Shown: positions 24,867 through 33,355 of the stretch, piece by piece
Layout of the letters: every line of letters begins with the position of its first letter
Numbering within the stretch: position 1 is the first letter of the stretch
Assembly (NCBI GenBank): GCA_947166105.1
Contig: CAMVCZ010000012.1
Coordinates: forward strand, 17,577 to 81,576
DNA length: 64,000 nt
From: an uncultured Bacteroidales bacterium
GTDB taxonomy: Bacteria; Bacteroidota; Bacteroidia; Bacteroidales; F082
Direction of reading: 5' to 3'
Position numbers and translations under genes: made by a program
The notes under the pieces: model-generated
Database searches by the model: none
The model's input: the letters and a program-made list of their open reading frames with translations, nothing else
What the model was told of the DNA's origin: nothing

Positions 24867-25382
24867 TTATTCTCTTTTCTTGTCCGTTTTGAAAATATAT
24901 AAAATCATCATAATCAGGAAGATGGAAATGGGGACACTAAGCAAGATGCGCAGCATCACCTGCCCGAAGAGCCTGAAACTGAACGACTCGAGGAGAAACA
25001 GGGCGAAATGGTGAACCAGCACCATGCAAAGCGTGTAGCGGAAAAACCAAACGCCGTCCAATTGGCTGAGGTTGGGTTCTTGGATGTTGTCAAACTTCAA
25101 AGTGCCCGAAACGAGCGAGATGATGGATGGTCGGCAGAAGGCCATCAAAGTGGTGGCCCCCGCGTGAAGTCCGGGCGTTCCCGTAAACAGGTCGATGGTG
25201 AGGCCCAAGACGAAACCCAACACCAGCAGTTGCCACTTCGGTATGCTGAAAGGCAACAACATAATGAAAATCAAATAGATATACGGATGCACATAGCCTC
25301 CCAAGCGGATGTGGTTGATGACCAACACTTGGAAAAGCACGAGCGCGATGAAGCGAATGATTTGGAGAATTGACTTATTCAT
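24867..25382 (-). CDS. mreD: Rod-shape protein MreD
   Basis: 171 residues from the ATG at 25382, which overlaps the end of mreC by 8 bases. Polytopic inner-membrane protein with about five helices (IIRFIALVLFQVLVI, LIFIMLLPFSI, LLVLGFVLGLTIDLF, MVLVHHFALFLLESF, IFLIMMILYIF). MreD is part of the elongasome guiding sidewall peptidoglycan synthesis. Assignment rests on size, hydrophobic pattern and position after mreC. The genes expected next in Bacteroidales (mrdA, rodA) are not here. Confidence 0.9.
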   Translation of the reverse strand: MNKSILQIIRFIALVLFQVLVINHIRLGGYVHPYIYLIFIMLLPFSIPKWQLLVLGFVLGLTIDLFTGTPGLHAGATTLMAFCRPSIISLVSGTLKFDNIQEPNLSQLDGVWFFRYTLCMVLVHHFALFLLESFSFRLFGQVMLRILLSVPISIFLIMMILYIFKTDKKRE

Positions 25383-26199
25383 CTTTCTTGAATTTTGCTT
25401 TGAGTGAGTCAATTTCTGGTTTGTACAAGTCCTTGATGACATAGACATGCCGCAAGGTGGCGAAGTCGGTGGCAAACCGAATCTTGGCCTTGTTGAGCGC
25501 GTCGATGGCGGTAGGGTAGAACTCCTCCACCGTGCCCACCATCAGGTCTTCGGGGAAGATGTAGGAGTGCGAACTGGTGAGGATGGTGTCACCTTGTTTC
25601 AGGATGATGTGCGTGGGAATGTCCTCTACCATGCCGTAGCGATAATTGTTGGTTTCCCACTTCAGGCTGGCCAATTCTTGGCTTTCCTTGATGCGCACGC
25701 CAACGACGGATTTGCTATGCAGTAGGCTCATGATGGAAGCATAGTGGCGGCTCACGTCGGTCACCACGCCCACGATGCCGTCGGACGAGATGACGCTCAT
25801 GTCGCGCTTGATGCCGTCCACTGCACCTTTATTAATAATGATGTAGTTGTTGGTTTGGTTAGTGCTGTTGTTGACCACCTGCGCGGGGATGTATTCATAG
25901 AGGGTGTCGCCCCTGTCGATGTCATAGATGTGGGCTGCGGTGTCGTAAACGATGGAAAGTTGTTTCCGGAGCATGGCGTTTTCCTCGGCCAATTGCTTGT
26001 TGGCGGAGTTGAGACGGAAATAATTGCCCACTTCGCTGCTCCATTCGTAGATTTTCCCGACCGCGTCGTTGGTGGAGTTCACCATGCGGTTGCGGTGGAA
26101 ATTCTGGCTACGGGCGAGTAGCAAAACAGAAATCACCTCGAGCAGGATAAAGAGGATGACGAAGTGATGTTTCAGTATGAAACGCCGCAGGTTATACAT
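25375..26199 (-). CDS. mreC: Rod-shape protein MreC
   Basis: 274 residues: one N-terminal membrane helix (HHFVILFILLEVISVLLL), a coiled coil (about 55-85), then the periplasmic double beta-barrel with INKGAVDGIKRDMSVISSDG, the conserved MreC segment (N-K-G-x-x-x-G-I/V). Scaffold linking MreB to cell-wall enzymes. Sits between mreB and mreD in the usual order; separated from mreB by a family E repeat. Confidence 0.95.
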   Translation of the reverse strand: MYNLRRFILKHHFVILFILLEVISVLLLARSQNFHRNRMVNSTNDAVGKIYEWSSEVGNYFRLNSANKQLAEENAMLRKQLSIVYDTAAHIYDIDRGDTLYEYIPAQVVNNSTNQTNNYIIINKGAVDGIKRDMSVISSDGIVGVVTDVSRHYASIMSLLHSKSVVGVRIKESQELASLKWETNNYRYGMVEDIPTHIILKQGDTILTSSHSYIFPEDLMVGTVEEFYPTAIDALNKAKIRFATDFATLRHVYVIKDLYKPEIDSLKAKFKKDE

Positions 26200-26215
26200 G
26201 TTTTTATTGGGCTAT

Positions 26216-26286
26216 AGGCCCTTCGACGGGCTCAGGGACCTTTTAGCAACGGAAAAGTCAAGGTCGTTGAGCCTGTCGAAACGCCG
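26216..26286. repeat. Interspersed palindromic repeat, family E
   Basis: Arms CTTCGACGGGCTCAGGGACC and GTCGTTGAGCCTGTCGAAAC; lies between mreB and mreC inside the presumed operon. Confidence 0.88.
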
Positions 26287-26296
26287 ACAATAGTCT

Positions 26297-27319
26297 TTAT
26301 TTAATCAAGAATGTAAAGCGGTCGAAGTTCTTCAGGGCGATGCCGGTGCCACGTGCGACGGCACGCAACGGGTCTTCGGCCACATGGATGGGCAGTTTGG
26401 TCTTGGCATTGAGGCGCTTGTCCAAGCCACGCAGCAAGGCGCCACCACCGGTGAGGTAGATACCCGTGCGGTAAATATCGGCGGACAACTCGGGCGGTGT
26501 TTGCTCCAAAGCGTTCAACACGGCGGTCTCAATCTTCATGATGCTCTTGTCCAAGCAATGTGCGATTTCGGCATAGTTGACGCGGATTTCCTTCGGGATA
26601 CCCGTGAGCATGTCGCGGCCTTGCACGGCGTAGTCGTCGGGCGGGTTGTCCAATTGCGGGATGGCTGCACCCACCTCAATCTTGATGCGCTCGGCGGTGC
26701 GCTCGCCCACGATGATGTTGTGCTGCTTGCGCATGTATTCCTCGATGTCGGCGGTGAAGTCGTCGCCGGCGATGCGGATGGACTTGTTGTTGACGATGCC
26801 GCCCAAGGCAATAACTGCGATTTCGGAAGTACCACCACCGATGTCGATAATCATGTTTCCAGTAGGCTCAAGCACGTCGATGCCGATACCGATGGCGGCG
26901 GCCATAGGTTCGTGAATCAAACGCACTTCCTTGGCGCCGGCCTGTTCAGCCGAGTCCTTCACGGCGCGTTCCTCCACCTCGGTAATGCCCGAAGGGATGC
27001 AGATGACCATCTTCAGGCTGGGCGGAAACAGGGTGTTTTTGAAATTAATCATCTTGATCATCTCGCGCATCATGTATTCGGCGGCCTGGAAGTCGGCGAT
27101 GACACCGTCGCGCAGCGGGCGGATGGTCTTGATGTTTTCGTGGGTTTTGCCATGCATCATCATGGCGCGCTTGCCCACGGCGATGATTTTCTTTGTGTCG
27201 CGCTGCAAAGCCACAATCGAAGGCTCGTCAACGACGACCTTGTCGTTGTATATGATAATCGTGTTGGCCGTACCAAGGTCAATGGCGATTTCTTTGTTGA
27301 GGAATGAAAATGCTCCCAT
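26297..27319 (-). CDS. mreB: Rod-shape-determining actin homologue MreB
   Basis: 340 residues, actin fold. Phosphate-1 motif IDLGTANTIIIYND, connect-1, phosphate-2 IIDIGGGTSEIAVIALGG near residue 160, and adenosine motif ILTGGGALLRGLDKRL near 290 are all present. Forms filaments under the inner membrane that organise cell elongation. Follows purH on the same strand with a family E repeat between. Confidence 0.97.
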   Translation of the reverse strand: MGAFSFLNKEIAIDLGTANTIIIYNDKVVVDEPSIVALQRDTKKIIAVGKRAMMMHGKTHENIKTIRPLRDGVIADFQAAEYMMREMIKMINFKNTLFPPSLKMVICIPSGITEVEERAVKDSAEQAGAKEVRLIHEPMAAAIGIGIDVLEPTGNMIIDIGGGTSEIAVIALGGIVNNKSIRIAGDDFTADIEEYMRKQHNIIVGERTAERIKIEVGAAIPQLDNPPDDYAVQGRDMLTGIPKEIRVNYAEIAHCLDKSIMKIETAVLNALEQTPPELSADIYRTGIYLTGGGALLRGLDKRLNAKTKLPIHVAEDPLRAVARGTGIALKNFDRFTFLIK

Positions 27320-27365
27320 TTCTATGTTGTTATTTGTTGGTTGTTGAATCGTTTAATTGTTGGTC

Positions 27366-27419
27366 GGGCCTTCGACTGGCTCAGGCACTTTAGCGGTCGT
27401 TGAGCCTGTCGAAACGCCG
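27366..27419. repeat. Interspersed palindromic repeat, family E
   Basis: Arms GCCTTCGACTGGCTCAGGCA and GTTGAGCCTGTCGAAACGC in the gap between purH and mreB; it ends 5 bases before the purH stop codon. Confidence 0.85.
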
Positions 27420-27423
27420 TTTC

Positions 27424-28941
27424 TTAATGTCTAAAATGCCTGTATCCCGTGAATACCATACTGATTCCGTGTTCGTTGCAGCAGTCGATGGATTCTTGGT
27501 CGCGGACGGAGCCGCCGGGCTGCACGATGGCCGTAATGCCTGCTTCGTGGGCCAATTCGACGCAATCCTTGAAGGGGAAGAAGGCATCGGAGGCCAAAAC
27601 TGCACCTTTCAAGTCGAAATCGAAAGACTTGGCCTTCTCAATGGCTTGGCGCAAGGCATCCACACGCGAGGTTTGCCCAATGCCAGAGGCATAAAGTTGT
27701 TTGCCTTTAGCCAAAACAATGGCGTTGCTGCGGCTGTGCTTCACAATCTTGTTGGCGAAAACCATATCTTCCACTTCGTTAGCGGTCGGGGCTTTCGTGG
27801 TGATGACCTTGAAATCGGCAGACGTTTCGGTGTGGAGGTCGCGGTCTTGCAAGAGGTAGCCGTTCAAAGCGGTTTTCACGGTGAAAGGCTTGTATTGGTC
27901 CGCCTTCAGGCGCAACACGACACGGTTTTTCTTCGAAAAGAGCAATTCGAGCACACCGTCCTGATATTCAGGTGCTACGATGACTTCGATAAACAGTTTG
28001 TTGATTTCCTCGGCAGCGGCCAAATCGATGGGGCGGTTGCAGACCAACACGCCACCGAAAGCCGAAACTGGGTCGCCGGCCAAAGCGTCAACGTAGGCCT
28101 CCTTGACGGTCGGGCGGCAGGCCAAACCACAAGGATTGTTGTGCTTCAGGATGGCGAAAGTCGGCTCTTCGAACTCGCGGATGAGGTTGAGGCCAGCGTC
28201 AAGGTCGAGCAAGTTGTTGTACGACAGTTCCTTGCCGTGCAGTTTCTCGAACATCGCATCCAAATTGCCGTAAAAAGTGCCTTTCTGGTGCGGGTTTTCG
28301 CCGTAGCGCAAGGGTGTGCCCTCTTCTTCACAAATCCTAAGCGGCTGTTTTTCATCATCTTTCGTGAACCAGTTCATAATCGCGCTGTCGTAGTGCGAAC
28401 TCACGCCAAAGGCGTAAGCAGCAAAACGGCGGCGGTCGTCAAGCGAAGTCTCACTATTTTGGTTTTCAAGCAGTTGAATCAGTTCACCATAATATTTCTG
28501 CGAAGGCACAATCAGCACATCGTTGAAGTTTTTCGCGCCTGCGCGGATGAGCGAGATGCCGCCTATGTCAATTTTCTCGATGATTTGCGAAGCGTCCTCG
28601 GTCTTGGCCACGGTTTCCTCGAAGGGATAGAGGTCGACAATGACCAAATCGAAAGGTGGAATGTCGTATTCCTGCATTTCGCGCTGGTCGGATTCGAGGT
28701 TGGTGCGACCCAAAATGCCGCCGAATACTTTAGGATGCAAGGTCTTCACGCGACCGCCCAAGATGGACGGATAGCCCGTGAGCGACTCGACGGTCTTCAC
28801 CGTGGGGTCCAAAGGCTTGATGAAGTCGTAGGTTCCGCCAGTGGAGTAAATCTGCACTCCATTTTGCTTCAACAAACCGACGATGGCATCGATACCCGTC
28901 TTATAAAATACTGATATTAAAGCAGTTCTAATTTTTTTCAA
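27424..28941 (-). CDS. purH: Bifunctional AICAR transformylase/IMP cyclohydrolase
   Basis: 505 residues carrying out the last two steps of purine synthesis to IMP. N-terminal methylglyoxal-synthase-like cyclohydrolase domain (ALISVFYKTGIDAIVGLLKQ, YSTGGTYDF) and C-terminal transformylase domain with RYGENPHQKGTFYG, NNPCGLA and the terminal GSVRDQESIDCCNEHGISMV region. Length slightly below the common 510-525. It is the first gene of a purH-mreBCD unit. Confidence 0.96.
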   Translation of the reverse strand: MKKIRTALISVFYKTGIDAIVGLLKQNGVQIYSTGGTYDFIKPLDPTVKTVESLTGYPSILGGRVKTLHPKVFGGILGRTNLESDQREMQEYDIPPFDLVIVDLYPFEETVAKTEDASQIIEKIDIGGISLIRAGAKNFNDVLIVPSQKYYGELIQLLENQNSETSLDDRRRFAAYAFGVSSHYDSAIMNWFTKDDEKQPLRICEEEGTPLRYGENPHQKGTFYGNLDAMFEKLHGKELSYNNLLDLDAGLNLIREFEEPTFAILKHNNPCGLACRPTVKEAYVDALAGDPVSAFGGVLVCNRPIDLAAAEEINKLFIEVIVAPEYQDGVLELLFSKKNRVVLRLKADQYKPFTVKTALNGYLLQDRDLHTETSADFKVITTKAPTANEVEDMVFANKIVKHSRSNAIVLAKGKQLYASGIGQTSRVDALRQAIEKAKSFDFDLKGAVLASDAFFPFKDCVELAHEAGITAIVQPGGSVRDQESIDCCNEHGISMVFTGYRHFRH

Positions 28942-29203
28942 GGGTGTAAAATTTTGCTAATTTAAGACTGCAAGATTACGGAAAAAATGAAAGCGGCGCA
29001 AGAGTTGGGCGACAATTTTTTGAAGCCTTAAAATACACCTTTTTGAGTTTTTTGGCTTTTGTCATCGTTTTGCTGCGAGTTTCAACAATTGAAGTTTCTA
29101 ATCCGCTGAAAGTAAACGCAATACGACTAATACAATTTTTATTTTCATTTTTCCCTTGTCGCATTGGAAATTTCCTTATCTTTACCGATTCAAAATTGCG
29201 CGG

Positions 29204-30982
29204 ATGGAAACGAAGTGGATTTTAAACCAATCTGTTGACAAACAGAAAGTTGAAGAAATTGTCAAGGTGCTCAATATCGACGAGAACCTTGCCACTTTGC
29301 TTGTCCAACGCGGAATTACCAACTACGAAGAGGCCAAAACTTTCTTCCGTCCATCGCTTTCGCAACTGCACGACCCCTTCCTGATGAAGGATATGGACAA
29401 GGCCGTCGACCGCGTGTTGCGTGCCATCAACAACGGCGAAAAAGTGTTGGTTTACGGCGACTATGACGTGGACGGCACGACTGCCGTGGCAGTGGTCTAT
29501 TCTTACCTGAAGCCTTTCTTCAAGAAGAAAAAAATCGAGTTCTACATCCCCGACCGCTACGAGGAAGGTTATGGCATTTCCTACAAAGGCATTGATTATG
29601 CGGCAGATAACGGCTTCAAACTTGTGATTGCCCTCGACTGCGGCATCAAGGCGGTGGAGCGTGTCGACTATGCCAACAGCAAGGGTGTCGACTTCATCAT
29701 TTGCGACCATCACCGTGCCGGCGAGGTCATTCCCAATGCTGTGGCTGTGCTCGATGCCAAGCGCCCCGACTGCAATTATCCTTACGACGAGCTTTCGGGC
29801 TGCGGCGTGGGCTTCAAGTTGGTTACGGCACTCTCTATGAGGGGGTTGGGAACCATTGAGGAGGTGTTTGACCTGCTTGATTTCTTGGCCGTGAGCATTG
29901 CCGCCGACATTGTGCCCATCACGGGCGAAAACCGTGTGTTGGCCTATTTCGGCTTGAAGCAATTGAACAAGAAACCGCGTCCGGGCATCGAGGCCATTTT
30001 GCAACACGCCAACATCTACCGCCGCGACGAAGACCAACTTGACGAAGACGAAAACGTGCTGACTCGTGAGTTGACCATCAGCGATTTGGTGTTCCTCATC
30101 GGGCCGCGCATCAATGCAGCCGGACGTATCGCCAAGGCCTCCGACTCGGTGCGACTGCTCATTGCCGAGAAGAAAGACCACGCCGAAAAATTGGCCGCTT
30201 CCATCAACGACCTCAACGATGAACGCCGCGAGTTCGACAACCGCATTACGGAAGAAGCCCTCGGTATGATTGATGCCGACGCTGAACTTCGCGATGCCAA
30301 GAGCACTGTGGTTTTCAACGAGCGTTGGCACCGTGGTGTTATCGGTATCGTGGCTTCGCGCCTCACCGATTATTATTACCGCCCGACCATCGTCCTGACC
30401 CGCGCCAATGGTTTGGTCACTGGTTCGGCGCGTTCCATCAAGAGTTTCGACATCTACGACGCCATCGACCATTGCTCCGACTTGTTGGAACACTTTGGTG
30501 GCCACAAATACGCTGCCGGCCTGTCGATGAAGCCTGAAAACCTGCCTGAATTCCGCCGCCGCTTTGAGGCATACGTCAGCGAACACCTTGTGGATGAGGA
30601 TTTTGTGCCCGAACTTGAGGTGGATTTGAAAATCAATTTCTCCGACATCACCTCCAAGTTTATGCGCATCCTCAACCAGTTTGCGCCTTTCGGTCCGGGC
30701 AATATGGCACCCGTGTTTTGGACGGACAATGTCGTTGACGCTGGCGGCTCGCGTCCCGTGGGCGGCCACCGTCACCTGAAACTCACCGTTTCGCAGATTG
30801 GCGATGCCGAGCAAGGCATTGCCCCGCTGTCGGGCATCGCTTTCCAGAAAGGCGACCTCTACGACCGCATCCATAGCGGCGAGCCTTTCAGCATCTGCTA
30901 CCACTTGGAATACAACACCTGGCAGGGCAAGACCAATTTGCAGCTTAATGTTAAAGATATTAAGTTTGCGGAGGAGTTGTAG
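29204..30982 (+). CDS. recJ: Single-strand-specific exonuclease RecJ
   Basis: 592 residues from the ATG at 29204 (METKWILNQ). DHH phosphoesterase domain with VYGDYDVDGTTAVAV (motif I), IALDCGIKAV, CDHHRAGEVIP (motif III) and DHHA1 domain with RWHRGVIGIVASRL and HFGGHKYAAGLS; C-terminal OB-like part. A 5'-3' single-strand exonuclease in recombination and mismatch repair. The stop is 3 bases from that of the convergent secreted-protein gene. A longer in-frame start at 29156 lacks conserved sequence. Confidence 0.95.
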   Translation: METKWILNQSVDKQKVEEIVKVLNIDENLATLLVQRGITNYEEAKTFFRPSLSQLHDPFLMKDMDKAVDRVLRAINNGEKVLVYGDYDVDGTTAVAVVYSYLKPFFKKKKIEFYIPDRYEEGYGISYKGIDYAADNGFKLVIALDCGIKAVERVDYANSKGVDFIICDHHRAGEVIPNAVAVLDAKRPDCNYPYDELSGCGVGFKLVTALSMRGLGTIEEVFDLLDFLAVSIAADIVPITGENRVLAYFGLKQLNKKPRPGIEAILQHANIYRRDEDQLDEDENVLTRELTISDLVFLIGPRINAAGRIAKASDSVRLLIAEKKDHAEKLAASINDLNDERREFDNRITEEALGMIDADAELRDAKSTVVFNERWHRGVIGIVASRLTDYYYRPTIVLTRANGLVTGSARSIKSFDIYDAIDHCSDLLEHFGGHKYAAGLSMKPENLPEFRRRFEAYVSEHLVDEDFVPELEVDLKINFSDITSKFMRILNQFAPFGPGNMAPVFWTDNVVDAGGSRPVGGHRHLKLTVSQIGDAEQGIAPLSGIAFQKGDLYDRIHSGEPFSICYHLEYNTWQGKTNLQLNVKDIKFAEEL

Positions 30983-30985
30983 ACT

Positions 30986-31711
30986 TTATTTCCAAAACTG
31001 CCACCATTTCTTTTGTCGGCCTTCCACCACACGCGCATAGCGGCTGCCCGATCTTCTCATTTTCGAGAAACTCGTCACCGTGCCTGCCGAAGGGCCTTTC
31101 AAGGTGGTGATGGACGACCGCGAGGCTACGAAACCGTTCTCATCGGTGTCGTCGATGTCGCCGTATTTGTTCTTTTTCGCCGCGAAGATGATGACATTGT
31201 CGATGTACCAACTGTTGACATAAGCCCCGTGCCCCGTGAAATAGAGGCAAAATTGTGGCTCTTTGCTCGGCCATTCCTCCATATCGAAGGTGAGCAGATA
31301 CTGGCTTTGCTCGATGCTGCCCCTCACTGTGTCCTCCCAAATGCTCTCCCAATCCTCGCCGTTTGGCGAAATGCCAATGCCGATTCTGACATCCAATTCG
31401 CCTTGGGTGGCTTCAAGGGCGTGGTTGAACTGGAAATTGATGAAGTCGTATTTGCCCAACTCCACGATGGGTGTCACCAAGCGGGTTGTGCCTTCAAAGT
31501 TGAAATCGGGATACATCTGCATTTCGCGCGGCTTGCATCCCGCAAAGGTCGTGTTGGAGATGTACCACACCACCCAATCGTCGCCTTTCGCGTCCCAGCC
31601 TTCCTCGAGCCAAGGGTTGAAGAAACCCTCGCACAACACCACGTCGCCCTGCTGCCCAAAGAGGGGAGAAGTGAGCAATATGACGAGGAATGTGAGTAAC
31701 CGATGCTTCAT
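30986..31711 (-). CDS. Secreted protein with jelly-roll-type domain
   Basis: 241 residues. Signal peptide (MKHRLLTFLVILLTSPLFG), then a beta-sandwich pattern common in Bacteroidota secreted proteins: EGFFNPWLEEGWDAKGDDW at the front, LGKYDFINFQFNHALEATQG in the middle and YVNSWYIDNVIIF at the end, as in MAM/choice-of-anchor domains. The C-terminal 50 residues are basic and Ser-rich (SFSKMRRSGSRYARVVEGRQ) with no sorting domain. Function unknown. Confidence 0.75.
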   Translation of the reverse strand: MKHRLLTFLVILLTSPLFGQQGDVVLCEGFFNPWLEEGWDAKGDDWVVWYISNTTFAGCKPREMQMYPDFNFEGTTRLVTPIVELGKYDFINFQFNHALEATQGELDVRIGIGISPNGEDWESIWEDTVRGSIEQSQYLLTFDMEEWPSKEPQFCLYFTGHGAYVNSWYIDNVIIFAAKKNKYGDIDDTDENGFVASRSSITTLKGPSAGTVTSFSKMRRSGSRYARVVEGRQKKWWQFWK

Positions 31712-31810
31712 CCAAAGTGCTGATTTGGCGACAAAAATATTAAAAAATTGGGAATTATGGTGCGTTTGAGGCTTTTTATTATTTTTGCACCAACGAATTG
31801 ATTAAAAAGG

Positions 31811-31848
31811 CCGCTGGTAAGGACAATGGGTTATGATTCATTGTCGGC
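31811..31848. repeat. Diverged family A repeat before radA
   Basis: CCGCTGGTAAGGACAATGGG with the matching arm CATTGTCGGC is a recognisable but mutated copy of family A, between a -7-like box (TATTTTTG, 31780-31787) and the radA start. Confidence 0.5.
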
Positions 31849-31876
31849 AAAGCCCGGCCATTAGGAGAATAATAGT

Positions 31877-33250
31877 ATGGCAAAAGAAAAAACCGCCTTT
31901 TTCTGCAAGGAATGTGGCAACGAGTCGCCGAAATGGTTCGGGAAATGCCCTGCCTGTGGTGCGTGGAATACCTGTACGGAACAGACCGTCGTTACTGGAA
32001 AGGAAGCCCAATCAGTGAGAAAAAACATTGGTACTGAGATGGATAAGGGCTTCCCAGTGCCCATCAAGGAAATCGGAAATGCCAAGGAACAACGAATTGT
32101 TTTGCCCTACGAAGAACTCAATAGGGTTTTGGGCGGCGGCTTGGTACTTGGCTCGCTCACCCTCGTGGGCGGCGAGCCTGGCATCGGAAAATCCACCTTG
32201 CTCTTGCAAACGGCCTTGCAATTGGCTGGCCGTAAGGTGCTTTACATCTCTGGCGAGGAAAGCCAGACCCAAATCAAGATGCGGGCAGAACGCATCGGCA
32301 TCCACAACACCGACTGCCTCATCCTCACAGAGACCAACACGCAAGAAATCCTGAAGCACTTCAAGAATGTGCAGCCCGACATTGTTGTCATCGACTCCAT
32401 CCAAACGCTTGAGTCGCCTTATATTGACGCTACAGCGGGCAGCATTTCGCAAATCCGCGAAACCGCTGCCGAGATGAACAAAATCGCCAAGGCCTATCAG
32501 GTGCCGGTGTTCCTCATCGGCCACATCACCAAGGACGGCAGCATCGCCGGACCAAAGATTTTGGAGCACATCGTCGACACGGTGTTGCAGTTCGAGGGCG
32601 ACCGCCACTATGGCTTCCGCATCCTGCGCACCATCAAGAACCGCTTCGGCTCGGCCTCCGAGTTGGGCATCTTCGAGATGAACGCCACGGGCCTTCGCGA
32701 AGTGACCAACCCCAGCGAAATCCTCCTCTCGCAACGCGACGAGGAAGTGAGCGGCATTGCCATTGCTGCTACCATGGAAGGCCAACGCCCCATGCTCATT
32801 GAGACGCAGGCTTTGGTGAGCAGCGCCGCCTACGGCACCCCGCAACGCTCCGCCACGGGTTTCGACCTCCGCCGAATGAATATGCTTTTGGCCGTGCTTG
32901 AAAAACGAGCAGGCTTCAAACTTTCCATAAAAGATGTGTTCCTCAACATCGCGGGCGGCCTCCGCGTGGATGACCCCGCCATTGATTTGGCCGTCATTGC
33001 AGCCATATTATCCTCAAATGCCGATATTCCCATTTCCTCGCGCTATGCCTTTGCTGCCGAGGTCGGACTTTCGGGCGAAATCCGCGCCGTCACCCGCATT
33101 GAGGCCCGCATCGCCGAAGCCGACAAATTAGGTTTCGAGAAGTTTTTTGTCTCGAAATACAATGCCAAGGGATTGGATACCAAGCGATTTAAGATAGAGA
33201 TTGTGCCAGTGGCTTCGGTTTATGAATTGGGGGCGGAGTTGTTTGGATAA
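31877..33250 (+). CDS. radA: DNA repair protein RadA (Sms)
   Basis: 457 residues. Zinc finger CKECGNESPKWFGKCPACGAW at the start, RecA-like core with Walker A GGEPGIGKST near residue 97, IDSIQTL Walker B, the RadA-specific KNRFGS motif near 255 and a C-terminal Lon-like domain (LNIAGGLRVDDPAIDLAVIA). Helicase acting in branch migration of recombination intermediates. It ends IVPVASVYELGAELFG. Nucleotide remnants coding for nearly the same C-terminus occur three more times in the next 5 kb (34951, 36439, 38247), marking the gene's 3' end as an insertion target. Confidence 0.97.
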   Translation: MAKEKTAFFCKECGNESPKWFGKCPACGAWNTCTEQTVVTGKEAQSVRKNIGTEMDKGFPVPIKEIGNAKEQRIVLPYEELNRVLGGGLVLGSLTLVGGEPGIGKSTLLLQTALQLAGRKVLYISGEESQTQIKMRAERIGIHNTDCLILTETNTQEILKHFKNVQPDIVVIDSIQTLESPYIDATAGSISQIRETAAEMNKIAKAYQVPVFLIGHITKDGSIAGPKILEHIVDTVLQFEGDRHYGFRILRTIKNRFGSASELGIFEMNATGLREVTNPSEILLSQRDEEVSGIAIAATMEGQRPMLIETQALVSSAAYGTPQRSATGFDLRRMNMLLAVLEKRAGFKLSIKDVFLNIAGGLRVDDPAIDLAVIAAILSSNADIPISSRYAFAAEVGLSGEIRAVTRIEARIAEADKLGFEKFFVSKYNAKGLDTKRFKIEIVPVASVYELGAELFG

Positions 33251-33252
33251 AG

Positions 33253-33355
33253 AGAAAATCGCCCAAATGTGGTATAAAAACACAAGATTTGGGCGTTTTC
33301 CTATAGAATTTCGCCCAAATGTATGGTTTTAGGGGTACATTTGGGCGATTTTCTA
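33253..33355. repeat. Left 103-base direct repeat of DUF234 cassette 1 (two hairpins)
   Basis: Contains the motif CGCCCAAAT alternating with its complement ATTTGGGCG, twice each, forming two successive hairpins. It starts just after the radA stop and ends exactly on the stop codon (minus strand TAG) of the DUF234 gene. About 94% identical to 34848-34950. Confidence 0.92.

Noticed and set aside
29222..30904. 560-residue open frame on the minus strand opposite recJ
   Set aside because: It mirrors the recJ codons, has no recognisable motif, and recJ with all its catalytic motifs occupies the other strand. Similar mirrors opposite purH, radA, mreB, the deiminase and the A2M-like gene were dropped for the same reason.
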